The translations under genes were made by a program, and so were the position numbers. The notes beneath the pieces were generated by a model that was not told where the DNA came from, did no database searches, and saw nothing but the letters and a program-made list of their open reading frames with translations. Source: Paenibacillus tyrphae (GTDB lineage Bacteria; Bacillota; Bacilli; Paenibacillales; NBRC-103111). From it: a stretch of 64,000 nucleotides of DNA. The stretch is taken from the NCBI RefSeq assembly GCF_027925525.1, contig NZ_BSDJ01000012.1, forward strand, positions 62,001 through 126,000, in the 5' to 3' direction. Positions 17,223 through 26,449 of the stretch are shown one piece after another (the stretch's first letter is position 1; every line of letters begins with the position of its first letter).

Positions 17223-17822
17223 TTAAAACTTGGAACAAAGCACCTTCACGGCATCGGATTCAATCACGACCTTGCCGTATTCCTCTAGAACGGCTTGCGT
17301 GACGGATGTGGCTTCTCCGAACTCGGACAAGACGGCCACGACCGATTGAAGCCGCTTTTCTTCCATATCGACGGCATCCAGCAGCAGGACCCATTTATTT
17401 TTATAGGAATACAACGTTCCTCCGTCCGTCAGGAGCGGATTGATGACTTTGGCAAGCCGAAGGAGGTCCTCGAAATCATGGAAAGCGTAAATGATTTCAT
17501 CGGTCTCATCCATCGTCACTTCAAGCTCGTACACTTCTTCCATTTCGTCCTCTAGCGTGTCGTCTCCCTGGCTGAAATTCATTCGGCCGCGTGTGACGAT
17601 CACCATCATCCCTTGCGCCGGCATGGCGAGGACTTCCACGGCAAGCGGTCCGGTTGCGTCGAAGCCAAGCTCGGTATAGGCTTGGTCCATCATCTCGCTG
17701 AACAGCTCGTGAACCTTGGGGATTTCTCTCCACATGTCATCCTTGTGAATCCCGCGCTCCGTTAAGTCATCGAATGTGAGGAAAATCCGTATCTTGTCTT
17801 GACTTAAACGCTCCATTTTCAT
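17223..17822 (-). CDS. mecB: MecA-family adaptor protein, YpbH (MecB) type
   Basis: 199 residues. Adaptor that links substrates to the ClpC AAA+ unfoldase. The N-terminus (MERL...KIRIFLTFDDL.ERG) and the segment ELGFDATGPLAVEV resemble B. subtilis YpbH more closely than MecA. An acidic linker (about 86-104) separates the substrate-binding N-domain from the ClpC-binding C-domain. The ATG at 17822 has GGGAGGA 7 bases upstream. The neighbouring CPBP-family gene matches the ypb region of B. subtilis. Confidence 0.88.
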   Translation of the reverse strand: MKMERLSQDKIRIFLTFDDLTERGIHKDDMWREIPKVHELFSEMMDQAYTELGFDATGPLAVEVLAMPAQGMMVIVTRGRMNFSQGDDTLEDEMEEVYELEVTMDETDEIIYAFHDFEDLLRLAKVINPLLTDGGTLYSYKNKWVLLLDAVDMEEKRLQSVVAVLSEFGEATSVTQAVLEEYGKVVIESDAVKVLCSKF

Positions 17823-18050
17823 ACTGGATTCCTCCCTTGCCGACTAATAATAAACAGCTTATGAAGTTTGGTAAACAAAGGTGAGCCGTGTTCGTTCCGC
17901 TATATAAAGGATTCGAAAACGCGTTCGAAATTGCGTCCTCCAGCCTTTCCCCTCGGAAACGGTACAGCTTGTTTGCCATGCTACGTCTATTATATCACAA
18001 ACCGCGAAGAAAAGAACGGTTCTCACCTGAAAAAATGCCCTTTTCATACA
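17823..18050. other. Intergenic region upstream of mecB
   Basis: No coding frame is convincing. It should contain the minus-strand promoter of the mecB-like gene. TTCGAA and its variant recur around 17918-17938 on the minus strand, but no promoter can be assigned with confidence. Confidence 0.4.
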
Positions 18051-18095
18051 AAAAGACACATACGCCGCCCTTTTAAGAAGGCGGAGCTGTGTCTT
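18051..18095 (-). terminator. Terminator of the 18114-18455 gene
   Basis: AAGACACA and TGTGTCTT with an inner GCCGCC/GGCGG pairing form a long hairpin (18053-18095), followed by TTTTTG on the minus strand. Confidence 0.85.
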
Positions 18096-18113
18096 CACGC
18101 GCAATCCGGACGC

Positions 18114-18455
18114 TTAATGCGCCCGAACTCCGGATTTTTCCCCGTTGCTGGCCAAAATATCGTTCACCGCTGCCTTAAGCCCCGAATCCTGATTTATCAA
18201 CTCCTGAACCTTGCCGAGGCCTGCTGCGGAAGTCGCTACATCGGCGGCGCTTTTGCCGTAATCGCCGTTCGGCTCGGCCGAATCCGTCAAAATCTTTTCT
18301 TTTTTGTCAGATCGATCCATGACCTGGTTCAGAAAACCTCCAATGGCGTCGCTATTCGTCATTGCGGAGAACAGCATCGGCCTTCTTTTGCCCGTTAGTA
18401 CGACCGCTGCGGTCGCCCCGACAAGCCCGCCAAGCAGAAAAGCACCCCATCTCAT
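18114..18455 (-). CDS. Hypothetical protein with N-terminal membrane segment
   Basis: 113 residues. A Gly/Ala/Val-rich hydrophobic segment (about 5-21) is followed by a polar region with Asp/Lys and Ala/Ser-rich helices. The N-terminus resembles YtxH-like anchored proteins, but I cannot assign a family. It stands alone between terminators, transcribed divergently from the polysaccharide deacetylase. Confidence 0.65.
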   Translation of the reverse strand: MRWGAFLLGGLVGATAAVVLTGKRRPMLFSAMTNSDAIGGFLNQVMDRSDKKEKILTDSAEPNGDYGKSAADVATSAAGLGKVQELINQDSGLKAAVNDILASNGEKSGVRAH

Positions 18456-18575
18456 GCCAATCCCTCCCGTATTGTTTTCTAATTCGTTACTATTTTTCGC
18501 TATATCCTATGAATCATGCATGATAAAATAAGGAAAGCCAAAAGATTCATACCAAACGTAACGAGGGGATTACAC

Positions 18576-19466
18576 ATGTCTAAACAATGGATTGCTATTC
18601 TGGCCGCGCTTCTGCTTCTGACTTCCTGTGGGTCCAAACCTGACGCGTCGCCTGACGCCTCGGCCAAAACGGAGCCACCTGCTTCGCAGACAGTCTCGGG
18701 GGGCGAGAAACCGAAATCCGCGGACGGCGGCTCCGCTTCGAATCAGCCTGCATCGGCTCCCGCCAAGGACGGCAAAGAATCTGCGCCTGCGGACGGCGTC
18801 AAAAAACAAGATCAGCAAGTTTCGAAGCGCTATACGATGAATCCGAAAACTTACGATATTGTGCCGATCGATCCGAACGGGGCGCCCAAAAAAGTCGTTC
18901 TGCTGACGTTCGATGACGGTCCGAAGGACCTTGAGATGAATCAAGCGCTGCTCGAAACGCTGCAGAAGCATAAGGCGAAGGCGATCTTTTTCCTGAACGG
19001 CTACCGCGTCAAGCAGAAGCCCGAGCTCGTCAAGCTGCTTGCCTCCAGCGGCCAAACGATCGGCAATCATTCCTGGGATCATATCGATTTGAAAAAGGAA
19101 GCTAAAGAAAAGGTAAACCAACAAATCGGAGATGTGCAAAAAGCGATCAAAGAGTTGACGGGCAAAGCGCCAGTCTTCTTCCGTCCGCCGTTCGGCTCCG
19201 GCAGCGACGACGTTCGGGCTAAGGCCAAGGAAGAGGGGCTGCTGTTCATGACCTGGTCCAACGGATCGAAGGATTGGGAAATGACGGTAAAGAAAAACAA
19301 CCCCGAGCAAGTGATCAGCAACGTGCTGAGTCAGCTTCACCCGGGGAGCAATATTTTGATGCACGAATTGCCGTGGACCGTGGAGGCGTTGGACAAACTT
19401 TTGACACAACTCGAGGAAAAAGGCTACGGATTCGTGGATCCGGAAGAAATTGAAACTACATCATAA
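18576..19466 (+). CDS. Polysaccharide deacetylase-family lipoprotein
   Basis: 296 residues. The lipobox LLTSC (Cys18) predicts an extracytoplasmic lipoprotein. A Ser/Pro/Ala/Lys-rich linker (20-90) leads to a NodB domain (about 110-290). Its motifs are LTFDDGP (motif 1), GNHSWDH (zinc-binding His pair), RPPFG (motif 3) and a late LMHE. It probably deacetylates a cell-wall or surface glycan; the substrate is unknown. The ATG at 18576 (GAGGGG upstream) is chosen over an in-frame start at 18516. The 3' end overlaps the oppositely oriented 19456-19686 gene by 11 bases. Confidence 0.9.
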   Translation: MSKQWIAILAALLLLTSCGSKPDASPDASAKTEPPASQTVSGGEKPKSADGGSASNQPASAPAKDGKESAPADGVKKQDQQVSKRYTMNPKTYDIVPIDPNGAPKKVVLLTFDDGPKDLEMNQALLETLQKHKAKAIFFLNGYRVKQKPELVKLLASSGQTIGNHSWDHIDLKKEAKEKVNQQIGDVQKAIKELTGKAPVFFRPPFGSGSDDVRAKAKEEGLLFMTWSNGSKDWEMTVKKNNPEQVISNVLSQLHPGSNILMHELPWTVEALDKLLTQLEEKGYGFVDPEEIETTS

Positions 19467-19686
19467 CGAGTTTCCAGCCCCAAACGGAAAGACCTGCAAC
19501 AAGGAGTATAAAAATCCATAGCAACGACCGATAAAAATAAGGCAGCCACTTTTCTTTCTCTGTCGGATGCACGGTTTTGCGGGGAGGCAGATAATGATCG
19601 TCGGGTCCCTCTTCCTTCGCCGGGTCGGGTTGATGATCGGCCTCTTCCTTCGGTCGGTACGGAGGTTGCAGATACTTGTTGTTCAT
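19456..19686 (-). CDS. Small tail-anchored hypothetical protein
   Basis: 76 residues: a charged, Pro-rich N-terminal region, then one C-terminal hydrophobic segment (about 52-72). The start ATGA overlaps the stop of the CPBP-family gene upstream, so the two are probably translated together. The 3' end overlaps the convergent deacetylase gene by 11 bases. No family recognised. Confidence 0.65.
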   Translation of the reverse strand: MNNKYLQPPYRPKEEADHQPDPAKEEGPDDHYLPPRKTVHPTEKEKWLPYFYRSLLWIFILLVAGLSVWGWKLVMM

Positions 19687-20279
19687 GATTCTTCTCTCCT
19701 GTAACGAAGAATGCAGCCCATGACGAAATCAATCAGGAAATGGGCGATAATCGGTGTTAACAGCGACCCGGTCTGAATATAAATCCTGCCGAGCCCATAG
19801 CTGATGCTGAAGACAAGTCCCGTCATCAGCCAGTGCTGCAAATAGCGGACATGAATGGCCGCGAACAGGATGCTGGTCCAGTACGGTCCCCACCAGGCTT
19901 GGATCGTACCACGGAACAGCAGTTCTTCGCAAAATGCGACAATGAGCGAGATGAGTGCAATATGCCAAAGAGGCCTGTTTTTAAACAGCATTTCGTTGAT
20001 GCCCCCGTCGTCCGTCACTTCGGGAGGCACCCATCTGGAAACGAGCAGATCGACGAGCAGAACGGCGACGGCAAAGCCCGCTCCCCATAGCAGGATCGTA
20101 TAGCCCGATCCCGGGGAAAACATCGCCCGCAGGTCCGGCTTCTGAAAGAGCATCAGAACGACCGCTGCAAGGAAGACGATAAGCTGCGTCACATACAAGT
20201 TCGCGATCAGAAAGCGCTCGTCGATTTCGTCCGGATTGATTTTTCGCAGCTTGATCCGTTTAAAGTCAAATTTTTTCAT
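19683..20279 (-). CDS. ypbD: CPBP-family intramembrane metalloprotease
   Basis: 198 residues with about six membrane segments. EELLFRG (motif 1), FAAIHVRY (His motif 2) and HFLIDF (motif 3) are the Abi/CPBP zinc-protease motifs. In B. subtilis the corresponding gene in the ypb region is ypbD; its substrates are not known. The ATG at 20279 has AAAGGGA 5-6 bases upstream, and an in-frame start at 20306 is less likely. Confidence 0.85.
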   Translation of the reverse strand: MKKFDFKRIKLRKINPDEIDERFLIANLYVTQLIVFLAAVVLMLFQKPDLRAMFSPGSGYTILLWGAGFAVAVLLVDLLVSRWVPPEVTDDGGINEMLFKNRPLWHIALISLIVAFCEELLFRGTIQAWWGPYWTSILFAAIHVRYLQHWLMTGLVFSISYGLGRIYIQTGSLLTPIIAHFLIDFVMGCILRYRREES

Positions 20280-20347
20280 TCTGATTCCCTTTTTCGACAA
20301 TTTCACCTATACTATCTGCATAGAACAAGAATTTGAGGTGCTCGATC

Positions 20348-21262
20348 ATGGAAAAACGGCTTACCCGAACGGACTACTTATTCGCCGTTACCTTCATTTT
20401 CATGCTTGTCGTGGCTATGGGGGCCTTCTTCTTCGGTTTAAAAATGGGACAGGACCGTTCTTCGCTGAAATACGAAGATCTGCTCAACAAGCAAAATGAA
20501 GCGGCCAAGAGCTTTACCGCTTACCATCAGCAGTACTTGGTGTCTTTCTATCATACCATTTATCAGCCATACAGGGAATTTCATAAAAAGTGGTTTGAGA
20601 AAACCGACGAGTTGATGACGAATCGTACGGCCGACGCTTCCTTGATTCTCAAGGACTTGAGCAAGCTCGCGCAGGAAAGCTACGACAGTCTCGGTTCGAA
20701 ATCGATGCCGGACTCCTCTCCGCTCCTGCAGGAAGCACACAAGGATTACATGAAAAGCTTAAAGCTGTTCGGCGAGGGCCTGAAAAGCTATTCGGCCAAG
20801 GCAAACGGCATTCCGGCGGCCGAGCTGATTGCGCAGCTTCAAGCAGATCCTTATCTTGGCGAAGCGAAGACGTTTGCGCTCAAGGCTGAAAAAAGCTACT
20901 ACGAATCGATCGACAAATGGTATGCTACGATCAACCCGCAATTTAAGCCTGTCGATGTGACCAAGCCGCTCTCTCTGAACGATTGGAAGAGCCAAAGCCT
21001 GAATATGAAGAACGAATACGTCGCCCAGCTGATGCTCGGCAATAAGCTGTTTAAACCGTTCACCCCGCAAGATTTGACCAGCCGGATCGACGAAATGATT
21101 CAGTCCGGTCAAGCGCAAAAAATGAATTTGAACGATGTGGGGCAAGTCGTCGATGTGCTGATGGCTACCGATGCCGTTCGCAAAAGCGATTTTATCCACA
21201 ACAAAGACAAATATTACGGCAAGGAAACGCTCCCGCAGCTTCCATTTTTCACTGCCAATTAA
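20348..21262 (+). CDS. Hypothetical membrane-anchored protein
   Basis: 304 residues. One N-terminal transmembrane segment (about 10-34), then a long helical, Lys- and Leu-rich soluble region likely outside the cytoplasm. No recognised domain. GAGGTG lies 8 bases before the ATG at 20348. It has its own terminator at 21279-21314 and is divergent from the CPBP-family gene. Confidence 0.75.
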   Translation: MEKRLTRTDYLFAVTFIFMLVVAMGAFFFGLKMGQDRSSLKYEDLLNKQNEAAKSFTAYHQQYLVSFYHTIYQPYREFHKKWFEKTDELMTNRTADASLILKDLSKLAQESYDSLGSKSMPDSSPLLQEAHKDYMKSLKLFGEGLKSYSAKANGIPAAELIAQLQADPYLGEAKTFALKAEKSYYESIDKWYATINPQFKPVDVTKPLSLNDWKSQSLNMKNEYVAQLMLGNKLFKPFTPQDLTSRIDEMIQSGQAQKMNLNDVGQVVDVLMATDAVRKSDFIHNKDKYYGKETLPQLPFFTAN

Positions 21263-21278
21263 TACGCAGACTTCCGAT

Positions 21279-21314
21279 AGCCACGATGTCCGGTTTCCGT
21301 ACTCGTGGCTTTTT
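21279..21314 (+). terminator. Terminator of the 20348-21262 gene
   Basis: AGCCACGA (21279-21286) pairs with TCGTGGCT (21303-21310) and is followed by TTTT. Confidence 0.8.
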
Positions 21315-21331
21315 GCCGTGCCGCGCGCCTA

Positions 21332-21655
21332 TTAATCGTATTGGAACCCGCGAAGGGCTGCGAGCGCAGCCATGCCGCCCTCGACATTAATCACATCGTC
21401 GAAGCCGTTCTGCTTCAAGTAGTAGCACACGTTGGCACTTCGCACGCCGTGGGCGCAAACGACATAAATCGTCCGATCCTTCGGAAGGTCGGCCAGCCTT
21501 CCTGGTATGCTGTTCATCGGCATCAGCTGCGCTTCTTCCCAATGATAATATTCCCATTCATACGGTTCCCGAACATCCAGCACCAGCGCGTCCCCCAGCT
21601 CTCCGTTGTCCGTTTTTGCCCGGAACGCTTCGGGCTCTATACTTTCGAACATCAT
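21332..21655 (-). CDS. Rhodanese-like protein
   Basis: 107 residues, one rhodanese domain. The active-site loop CAHGVRS has the catalytic Cys, and LDVREPYEWE is the typical CH2A-like motif near the N-terminus. Such stand-alone proteins transfer sulfane sulfur, but the acceptor is unknown. Two tandem ATG codons start the gene behind AAAGGGG. Confidence 0.9.
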   Translation of the reverse strand: MMFESIEPEAFRAKTDNGELGDALVLDVREPYEWEYYHWEEAQLMPMNSIPGRLADLPKDRTIYVVCAHGVRSANVCYYLKQNGFDDVINVEGGMAALAALRGFQYD

Positions 21656-21765
21656 GAATGCCCCTTTCGCTGTACGATAATTTCATGCAAGTCACACGGT
21701 TTATTTTAGCACGGCGAATTTATTTTTCACAAATATTTCGGATTTGCTAATCGACGGGCTGCCTA

Positions 21766-21795
21766 TTGACAATGTCGAAATAGTCATGTTACGCT
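21766..21795 (+). promoter_or_regulatory. Sigma-A promoter of the serA leader
   Basis: TTGACA at 21766-21771, an 18-base spacer, then TACGCT as a weak -10. It precedes the T-box leader. Confidence 0.55.
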
Positions 21796-21814
21796 AATGA
21801 AAAATTTCACCTGC

Positions 21815-22092
21815 AACAAACTTTGACGGAGCCAAGCATAACCCGAATCGATCAGAGAGCCGGTGGTCGGTGCGAACCGGACGAATTCGATATGCGGAGC
21901 ACTCCTGAGTTGTTGTGCCGAACATTACAGTAGGCGCAGCCGGCTGGAAACCGTTATTTTTCCCGGTCTGTTCATAGCAGACCTCATGAGGCTGTGGCGC
22001 GCGAGCGCACAGCGAAGTAGGGTGGTACCACGAGAATCAGCTCCTCGTCCCTTGTATACGCTAGTCGTGTCGGGGCGGGGAGTTTTTTGTGT
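21815..22092 (+). ncRNA. T-box riboswitch (probably serine) upstream of serA
   Basis: The T-box core AGGGTGGTACCACG (about 22018-22031) is explicit. Stem I features CAGAGAG and GGTGCGAACC lie upstream. The terminator arm CTCCTCGTCCC pairs with GGGGCGGGGAG before TTTTTT. AGC at 21898-21900, just before ACTCC, is a candidate serine specifier codon followed by a purine. T-box leaders respond to uncharged tRNA; here low charged tRNA-Ser would allow serA transcription. The specifier is inferred from position and the downstream gene. Confidence 0.9.
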
Positions 22093-22128
22093 TTTTTTCG
22101 TAATTAACTTCATGGAGGTCTGGGAAAA

Positions 22129-23712
22129 ATGTACAAAGTGCTAGTGATGGATGGAATCAGCGACATGGGGATTCAACTGTTGTATGATGCAACGGATGTT
22201 GAGGTGGAAAAGAAGAACGGATTGTCCGAAGACGAGCTTATGGCGATTATTGCAGACTATGACGCTTTATTGGTGCGCAGCGCCACGAAGGTAACTGAAC
22301 GCATTATGGGCGCCGGCAGCAAATTGAAAGTTGTCGGACGCGCCGGTGTCGGCGTCGACAATATCGATCTGGAAGCAGCGACGAAGCGCGGAATCGTCGT
22401 AATCAATGCTCCGGACGGCAATACGATCGCCACTTGCGAACTGACTTTTGCGATGATGATGTCCGTCGCTCGTATGATTCCGCAAGCATACAAGAAAACG
22501 GTCGGCAGCGAATGGGACCGCAAAACGTTTGTCGGCGTGGAACTGCGCAATAAGGTGCTCGGCGTGCTCGGCATGGGTCGCATCGGCAGCGAAGTCGCCA
22601 AACGGGCGAAAGCGTTCGGGATGGAAGTGCTCGGCTATGACCCTTTCCTGACCGAAGAGCGTGCGGAAAAGCTCGGCGTGAAGCTCGGTACCGTGAACGA
22701 AATTTGTGCCGCAGCGGACTTCATTACGGTTCATACGCCGCTGACCAACGAAACCCGCCATATGATCAGCAAGCCGCAATTTGAGCTGATGAAAAAAGGC
22801 GCGCGCATCATCAACTGTGCACGCGGCGGCATTATCGACGAAATGGCGCTTGTCGAAGCGATCGATGCCGGTATCGTCGCCGGAGCAGCGTTCGACGTGT
22901 TCGAGAAGGAACCGCCGGCTGCCGATCACCCGTTCCTGAACCATCCGAAAATTGTCGTCACGCCGCACCTCGGCGCATCGACGGTGGAAGCGCAGGAGAA
23001 CGTCGCGATCGACGTATCCGAGGAAGTGCTTCACATTCTGCGCGACCAGCCGTTCAAGAACGCCGTCAACATGCCGCCGGTACCGGCTAACGTGCTCAAT
23101 GCTCTGCAGCCTTATTTCAATCTCGGCGAGAAGCTCGGCGTCTTCCTCGGTCAGACGATCGACGGACCGGTCAGCGAAATCGTGGTCAACTATTCCGGCG
23201 ATTTGACCGACGTCGATACGACGCCGCTCACCCGCTACATCGTCAAAGGCATCCTCGCCAACCAATTGGAAGGCGTGAATATCGTCAATGCGATGCATCT
23301 GGCCAAAACGCGCGGACTCAATGTCGTCGTTCAAAAATCGTCCACAGCGAAGAGCTTTACGAACCTCGTTTCCGTTACGCTGAAAACGAAGCAAGAAGAG
23401 CGCGTGCTTGCCGGCACCCTGCTTTCCGGCTATGGCGAGCGGATCGTTCAAATCGACCAATATCCTGTCGATATCGCGCCGTCCGGTCATCTGCTTCTGA
23501 TCTCGCATAACGATAAGCCGGGCATCATCGGTAAAGTCGGAACGCTGCTTGGCGACAACGGCGTCAATATCGCGACGATGCAGGTCGGACGTAAAGTGGT
23601 CGGCGGTTCCGCGATCATGGTGCTGACTACCGATAAAGAAACGCCGAAGGAAGTGCTCGACCGTCTCATTCAGCTTCCGGAATTGACCAATGCGCGCGAG
23701 CTGACGCTCTAA
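22129..23712 (+). CDS. serA: D-3-phosphoglycerate dehydrogenase
   Basis: 527 residues. First step of serine synthesis: oxidises 3-phosphoglycerate with NAD. The N-terminal catalytic/NAD domain has VLGMGRIGSEVAKRAKAFGM (Rossmann glycines), then NCARGGI and the catalytic-His segment TPHLGAST. An intervening ASB domain and a C-terminal ACT domain (about 455-527; LLISHNDKPGIIGKVG) follow, the long form that can be feedback-controlled by serine. Expression is governed by the T-box leader. Confidence 0.97.
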   Translation: MYKVLVMDGISDMGIQLLYDATDVEVEKKNGLSEDELMAIIADYDALLVRSATKVTERIMGAGSKLKVVGRAGVGVDNIDLEAATKRGIVVINAPDGNTIATCELTFAMMMSVARMIPQAYKKTVGSEWDRKTFVGVELRNKVLGVLGMGRIGSEVAKRAKAFGMEVLGYDPFLTEERAEKLGVKLGTVNEICAAADFITVHTPLTNETRHMISKPQFELMKKGARIINCARGGIIDEMALVEAIDAGIVAGAAFDVFEKEPPAADHPFLNHPKIVVTPHLGASTVEAQENVAIDVSEEVLHILRDQPFKNAVNMPPVPANVLNALQPYFNLGEKLGVFLGQTIDGPVSEIVVNYSGDLTDVDTTPLTRYIVKGILANQLEGVNIVNAMHLAKTRGLNVVVQKSSTAKSFTNLVSVTLKTKQEERVLAGTLLSGYGERIVQIDQYPVDIAPSGHLLLISHNDKPGIIGKVGTLLGDNGVNIATMQVGRKVVGGSAIMVLTTDKETPKEVLDRLIQLPELTNARELTL

Positions 23713-23783
23713 TCGAATATCGAACGTTCCACGATTGTTTCACGAACAACAAGAAAAAAGACGTTCGTTCTACAAAAAGAAAG

Positions 23784-23813
23784 AAGCCTCCGATGACGAA
23801 TCGGAGGCTTTTG
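23784..23813. terminator. Shared terminator between serA and resE
   Basis: AAGCCTCCGA and TCGGAGGCTT form a perfect 10-bp stem with a 7-base loop. It has TTTT on the plus side and TTCTTTCTTT on the minus side, so it can serve both convergent genes. Confidence 0.85.
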
Positions 23814-23820
23814 TCTGGTT

Positions 23821-25662
23821 TTACACCGCTTTGCAGGGAAGTGTGATGGAAAATGTCGTCCCCTGCCCCGGCTGGCTTTTGACATGTACGGTGCCCTCGT
23901 GGGCTTCGATAATATTTTTTACGATGGACAGTCCCAATCCCGTTCCGCCGGTAGCTCCGCGCGTACGGGCTTTATCCGCTTTGTAGAAACGCTCGAAGAT
24001 GTACGGCAGGTCTTCTGCCGGAATGCCATAGCCTTGGTCGACCACCTCGATCAATACCGCGTCTTCCCCTTTGTAGCGCGTCTGCGCCGCGCTCAGCTGA
24101 ATAAGCGATTGTGAAGGCGTATGTCGGATCGCATTGTCCAGCAGATTGGTCAGCACCTGCTCCATCCGGTCTTCGTCGGCCTGGCACAATACCAGCTCTT
24201 CCTCAGGCAGGATGCAGGTCATCGTAATGCCGTGCTCTTTGGACAAACCGGCGAATTTGCGGTGTACCCGCTTTAAGAACGTGTTCACTTCCAGCTCGCG
24301 GAAGTTCAATTCCATATTGCCCGTCTCCATCTTCGCGAGGTCGAGCAAATCCTTCACCAGCCTGCCCATGCGAAGCGACTCGTCGTGAATGACCTGCGCC
24401 AGATCCTTGCGTTCCTCGGGCGTAGCTGCGATATCGTCGATCAACGCCTCGCTGTAGCCCTGCAGCATCGATAGCGGCGTGCGCAGCTCGTGCGATACAT
24501 TAGCGACAAAATCTTTACGCAGCTTGTCGAGCCGGAATTCCTCCGTGACATCCCGCATAACGGCGACGACCCCGCGCACAATCTCATGCGAATACAACGG
24601 CGCCATCACGACGGACCATACCTCGCTCTGAACATGCAGCTTCGCCGTCATTTCTTTCGCCTCGGAGATAACCCCTTGGAATAACGGCTGAAGCGGCTCA
24701 GGAACCGTTTCCGGCTTCCTCTGCATCTGTCTTTCTTCCTCGCCGGACCAGTCGTCCGTCCAATGAATCTCGTTCCAATCCCGAACAACCTTATCTCCCG
24801 GAGGATTGGTCAGAATGACTTTCCCGTCGGCGTCGAACGTAATCACCGCATCCCCCATGCTTCGCAGCACGCTGGCCAAGTGCTCCTTTTCGTGACTTAA
24901 CGCTTTGATCGTATCCGACAGCTTCTCTCCCATATGGTTGAACGTTTTGCCCAGCTCGCCCAGTTCGTCGGAAGACGTGATCGGCACACGGGTATTGTAT
25001 TCACCCTTCGAGATCAGATCGGCCGCCTTCTTGAGCTGGAGCAGCGGCTGCGTAATTTTGGTCAGCAGGAAGAAGGCAAAGAACGTCGTCATCAGGAAGC
25101 CGGCGACGCCAACGACGACGAACAGCTTTTTGACATAAGCCTGCGTCTCCTCCGCAGACTGCGTGAGCTGATACAGGATCAGCGCTCCGGCGGTTTGCGT
25201 CTGGCCTTCATTCATATAGGGCACGGCTACAGCCGTGTATTGATTGCTCAAAGGCGCGCGCGTACCCGAGCTCGTATTGCGGTTATCGACCGACTTCCCG
25301 GCGAACGCTTTCTGCAAATCCGCCTTCGTGAAGAAATCGGTATAGCGGAACGTCTTATCTGGCGTTTGCGCAAACGGCGGATCGATCTGCTCGAAATTGG
25401 CAGTCACCATCAGGATGCTCGCCCCTTGGGCGCTGAGCAACTCGTTGACAACCTGTAAATACCGCCGTTCTTCCTTATGCAGGGAGATTTCATTGGCTAC
25501 CTTGACTGCCAGCCTCGTGAGCGTTTCCGCCTGATCCTTGGACTTGGGGAACGACGTTTCGATATATCGGAACAAAAAAAGGCTGAGCGTCAATAAAACG
25601 ACAACAACCAGCCCGATAATCGTAATCCACAGTTTACCGACAACGCTTTTTAGAATAAACAC
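23821..25662 (-). CDS. resE: Sensor histidine kinase ResE
   Basis: 613 residues. Two transmembrane segments (about 10-30 and 175-197) enclose an extracytoplasmic sensor; HAMP, PAS and HisKA domains follow (NVSHELRTPL with the phospho-His), then HATPase_c (N, G1 and G2 boxes). It partners with ResD, directly upstream, to control respiration and cytochrome genes under low oxygen in B. subtilis. The start is GTG at 25662, one base after the resD stop. Confidence 0.92.
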   Translation of the reverse strand: MFILKSVVGKLWITIIGLVVVVLLTLSLFLFRYIETSFPKSKDQAETLTRLAVKVANEISLHKEERRYLQVVNELLSAQGASILMVTANFEQIDPPFAQTPDKTFRYTDFFTKADLQKAFAGKSVDNRNTSSGTRAPLSNQYTAVAVPYMNEGQTQTAGALILYQLTQSAEETQAYVKKLFVVVGVAGFLMTTFFAFFLLTKITQPLLQLKKAADLISKGEYNTRVPITSSDELGELGKTFNHMGEKLSDTIKALSHEKEHLASVLRSMGDAVITFDADGKVILTNPPGDKVVRDWNEIHWTDDWSGEEERQMQRKPETVPEPLQPLFQGVISEAKEMTAKLHVQSEVWSVVMAPLYSHEIVRGVVAVMRDVTEEFRLDKLRKDFVANVSHELRTPLSMLQGYSEALIDDIAATPEERKDLAQVIHDESLRMGRLVKDLLDLAKMETGNMELNFRELEVNTFLKRVHRKFAGLSKEHGITMTCILPEEELVLCQADEDRMEQVLTNLLDNAIRHTPSQSLIQLSAAQTRYKGEDAVLIEVVDQGYGIPAEDLPYIFERFYKADKARTRGATGGTGLGLSIVKNIIEAHEGTVHVKSQPGQGTTFSITLPCKAV

Positions 25663-25663
25663 G

Positions 25664-26380
25664 TTATTTCGGGACCTCGAGCTTGTAGCCTACGCCCCAA
25701 ACGGTCGTAATCATGGAAGCGGCGTCCGGCGACACTTTATTCAGCTTCTCGCGCAGCCGTTTCACGTGGGTGTCGACCGTGCGCAAATCACCGAAAAACT
25801 CGTAGTTCCATACATCTTTGAGCAGCTCCTCCCGGGAAAACACCTTATCCGGCGACACCGCCAAATAATGAAGCAGCTCGTATTCTTTCGGAGTCAATGC
25901 CACTTCCTGTCCTCCGGCCGTGACGCGGTGAGCGTCGTGCTCGATCACCAGATTCGGGAATACGATATTATTGCTCGAATTCACTTCTTTGGATAAATAC
26001 GCGGTGACCGAAGATCTCCGCAAAATCGCCTTGACGCGGTAAATGACCTCGCGAGGACTGAATGGCTTCACCACATAGTCGTCCGCTCCCGATTCGAAGC
26101 CTTGGACACGGTTCGTTTCTTCGCCTTTGGCCGTCAGCATAATGACCGGCGTCGATTTCACCTGACGCAGCCGGGCGCACACCTCGTTGCCGTCGATGCC
26201 CGGCAGCATCACGTCGAGCAGAATCAGGTCGTAATCCTGATCCAGCGCTTTGCGCAGTGCCGATTCGCCGTCCTCGGCTTCGTCAATGCTGTAATTTTCT
26301 TTCTCCAAATACATCCGCAGCAGGCGCCGAATCCGTTCCTCATCATCTACAACCAATATGTTCAACTTCGTCTCGCTCAT
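25664..26380 (-). CDS. resD: Response regulator ResD
   Basis: 238 residues: a receiver domain (DDEE near the N-terminus, phospho-Asp in LLDVMLPG, conserved Lys in VVKPFSP) and an OmpR-type winged-helix DNA-binding domain (about 135-236). AAAGAGG lies 7-8 bases before the ATG at 26380; the frame extends to 26398. Part of resABCDE. Confidence 0.95.
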   Translation of the reverse strand: MSETKLNILVVDDEERIRRLLRMYLEKENYSIDEAEDGESALRKALDQDYDLILLDVMLPGIDGNEVCARLRQVKSTPVIMLTAKGEETNRVQGFESGADDYVVKPFSPREVIYRVKAILRRSSVTAYLSKEVNSSNNIVFPNLVIEHDAHRVTAGGQEVALTPKEYELLHYLAVSPDKVFSREELLKDVWNYEFFGDLRTVDTHVKRLREKLNKVSPDAASMITTVWGVGYKLEVPK

Positions 26381-26449
26381 GGCTGAACCTCTTTTCAATT
26401 GAGATTAACGACCGTTATTTGAAACACGGCATGCTGTCACTGTGCCGGT

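Noticed and set aside
20333-20347. Upstream TTG start for the 20348 gene
   Set aside because: It would overlap the GAGG ribosome site that serves the ATG at 20348.
22267-23508. Long open frame antisense to serA
   Set aside because: It mirrors a confident gene, has Arg/His/Asp-rich shadow composition and no ribosome site.
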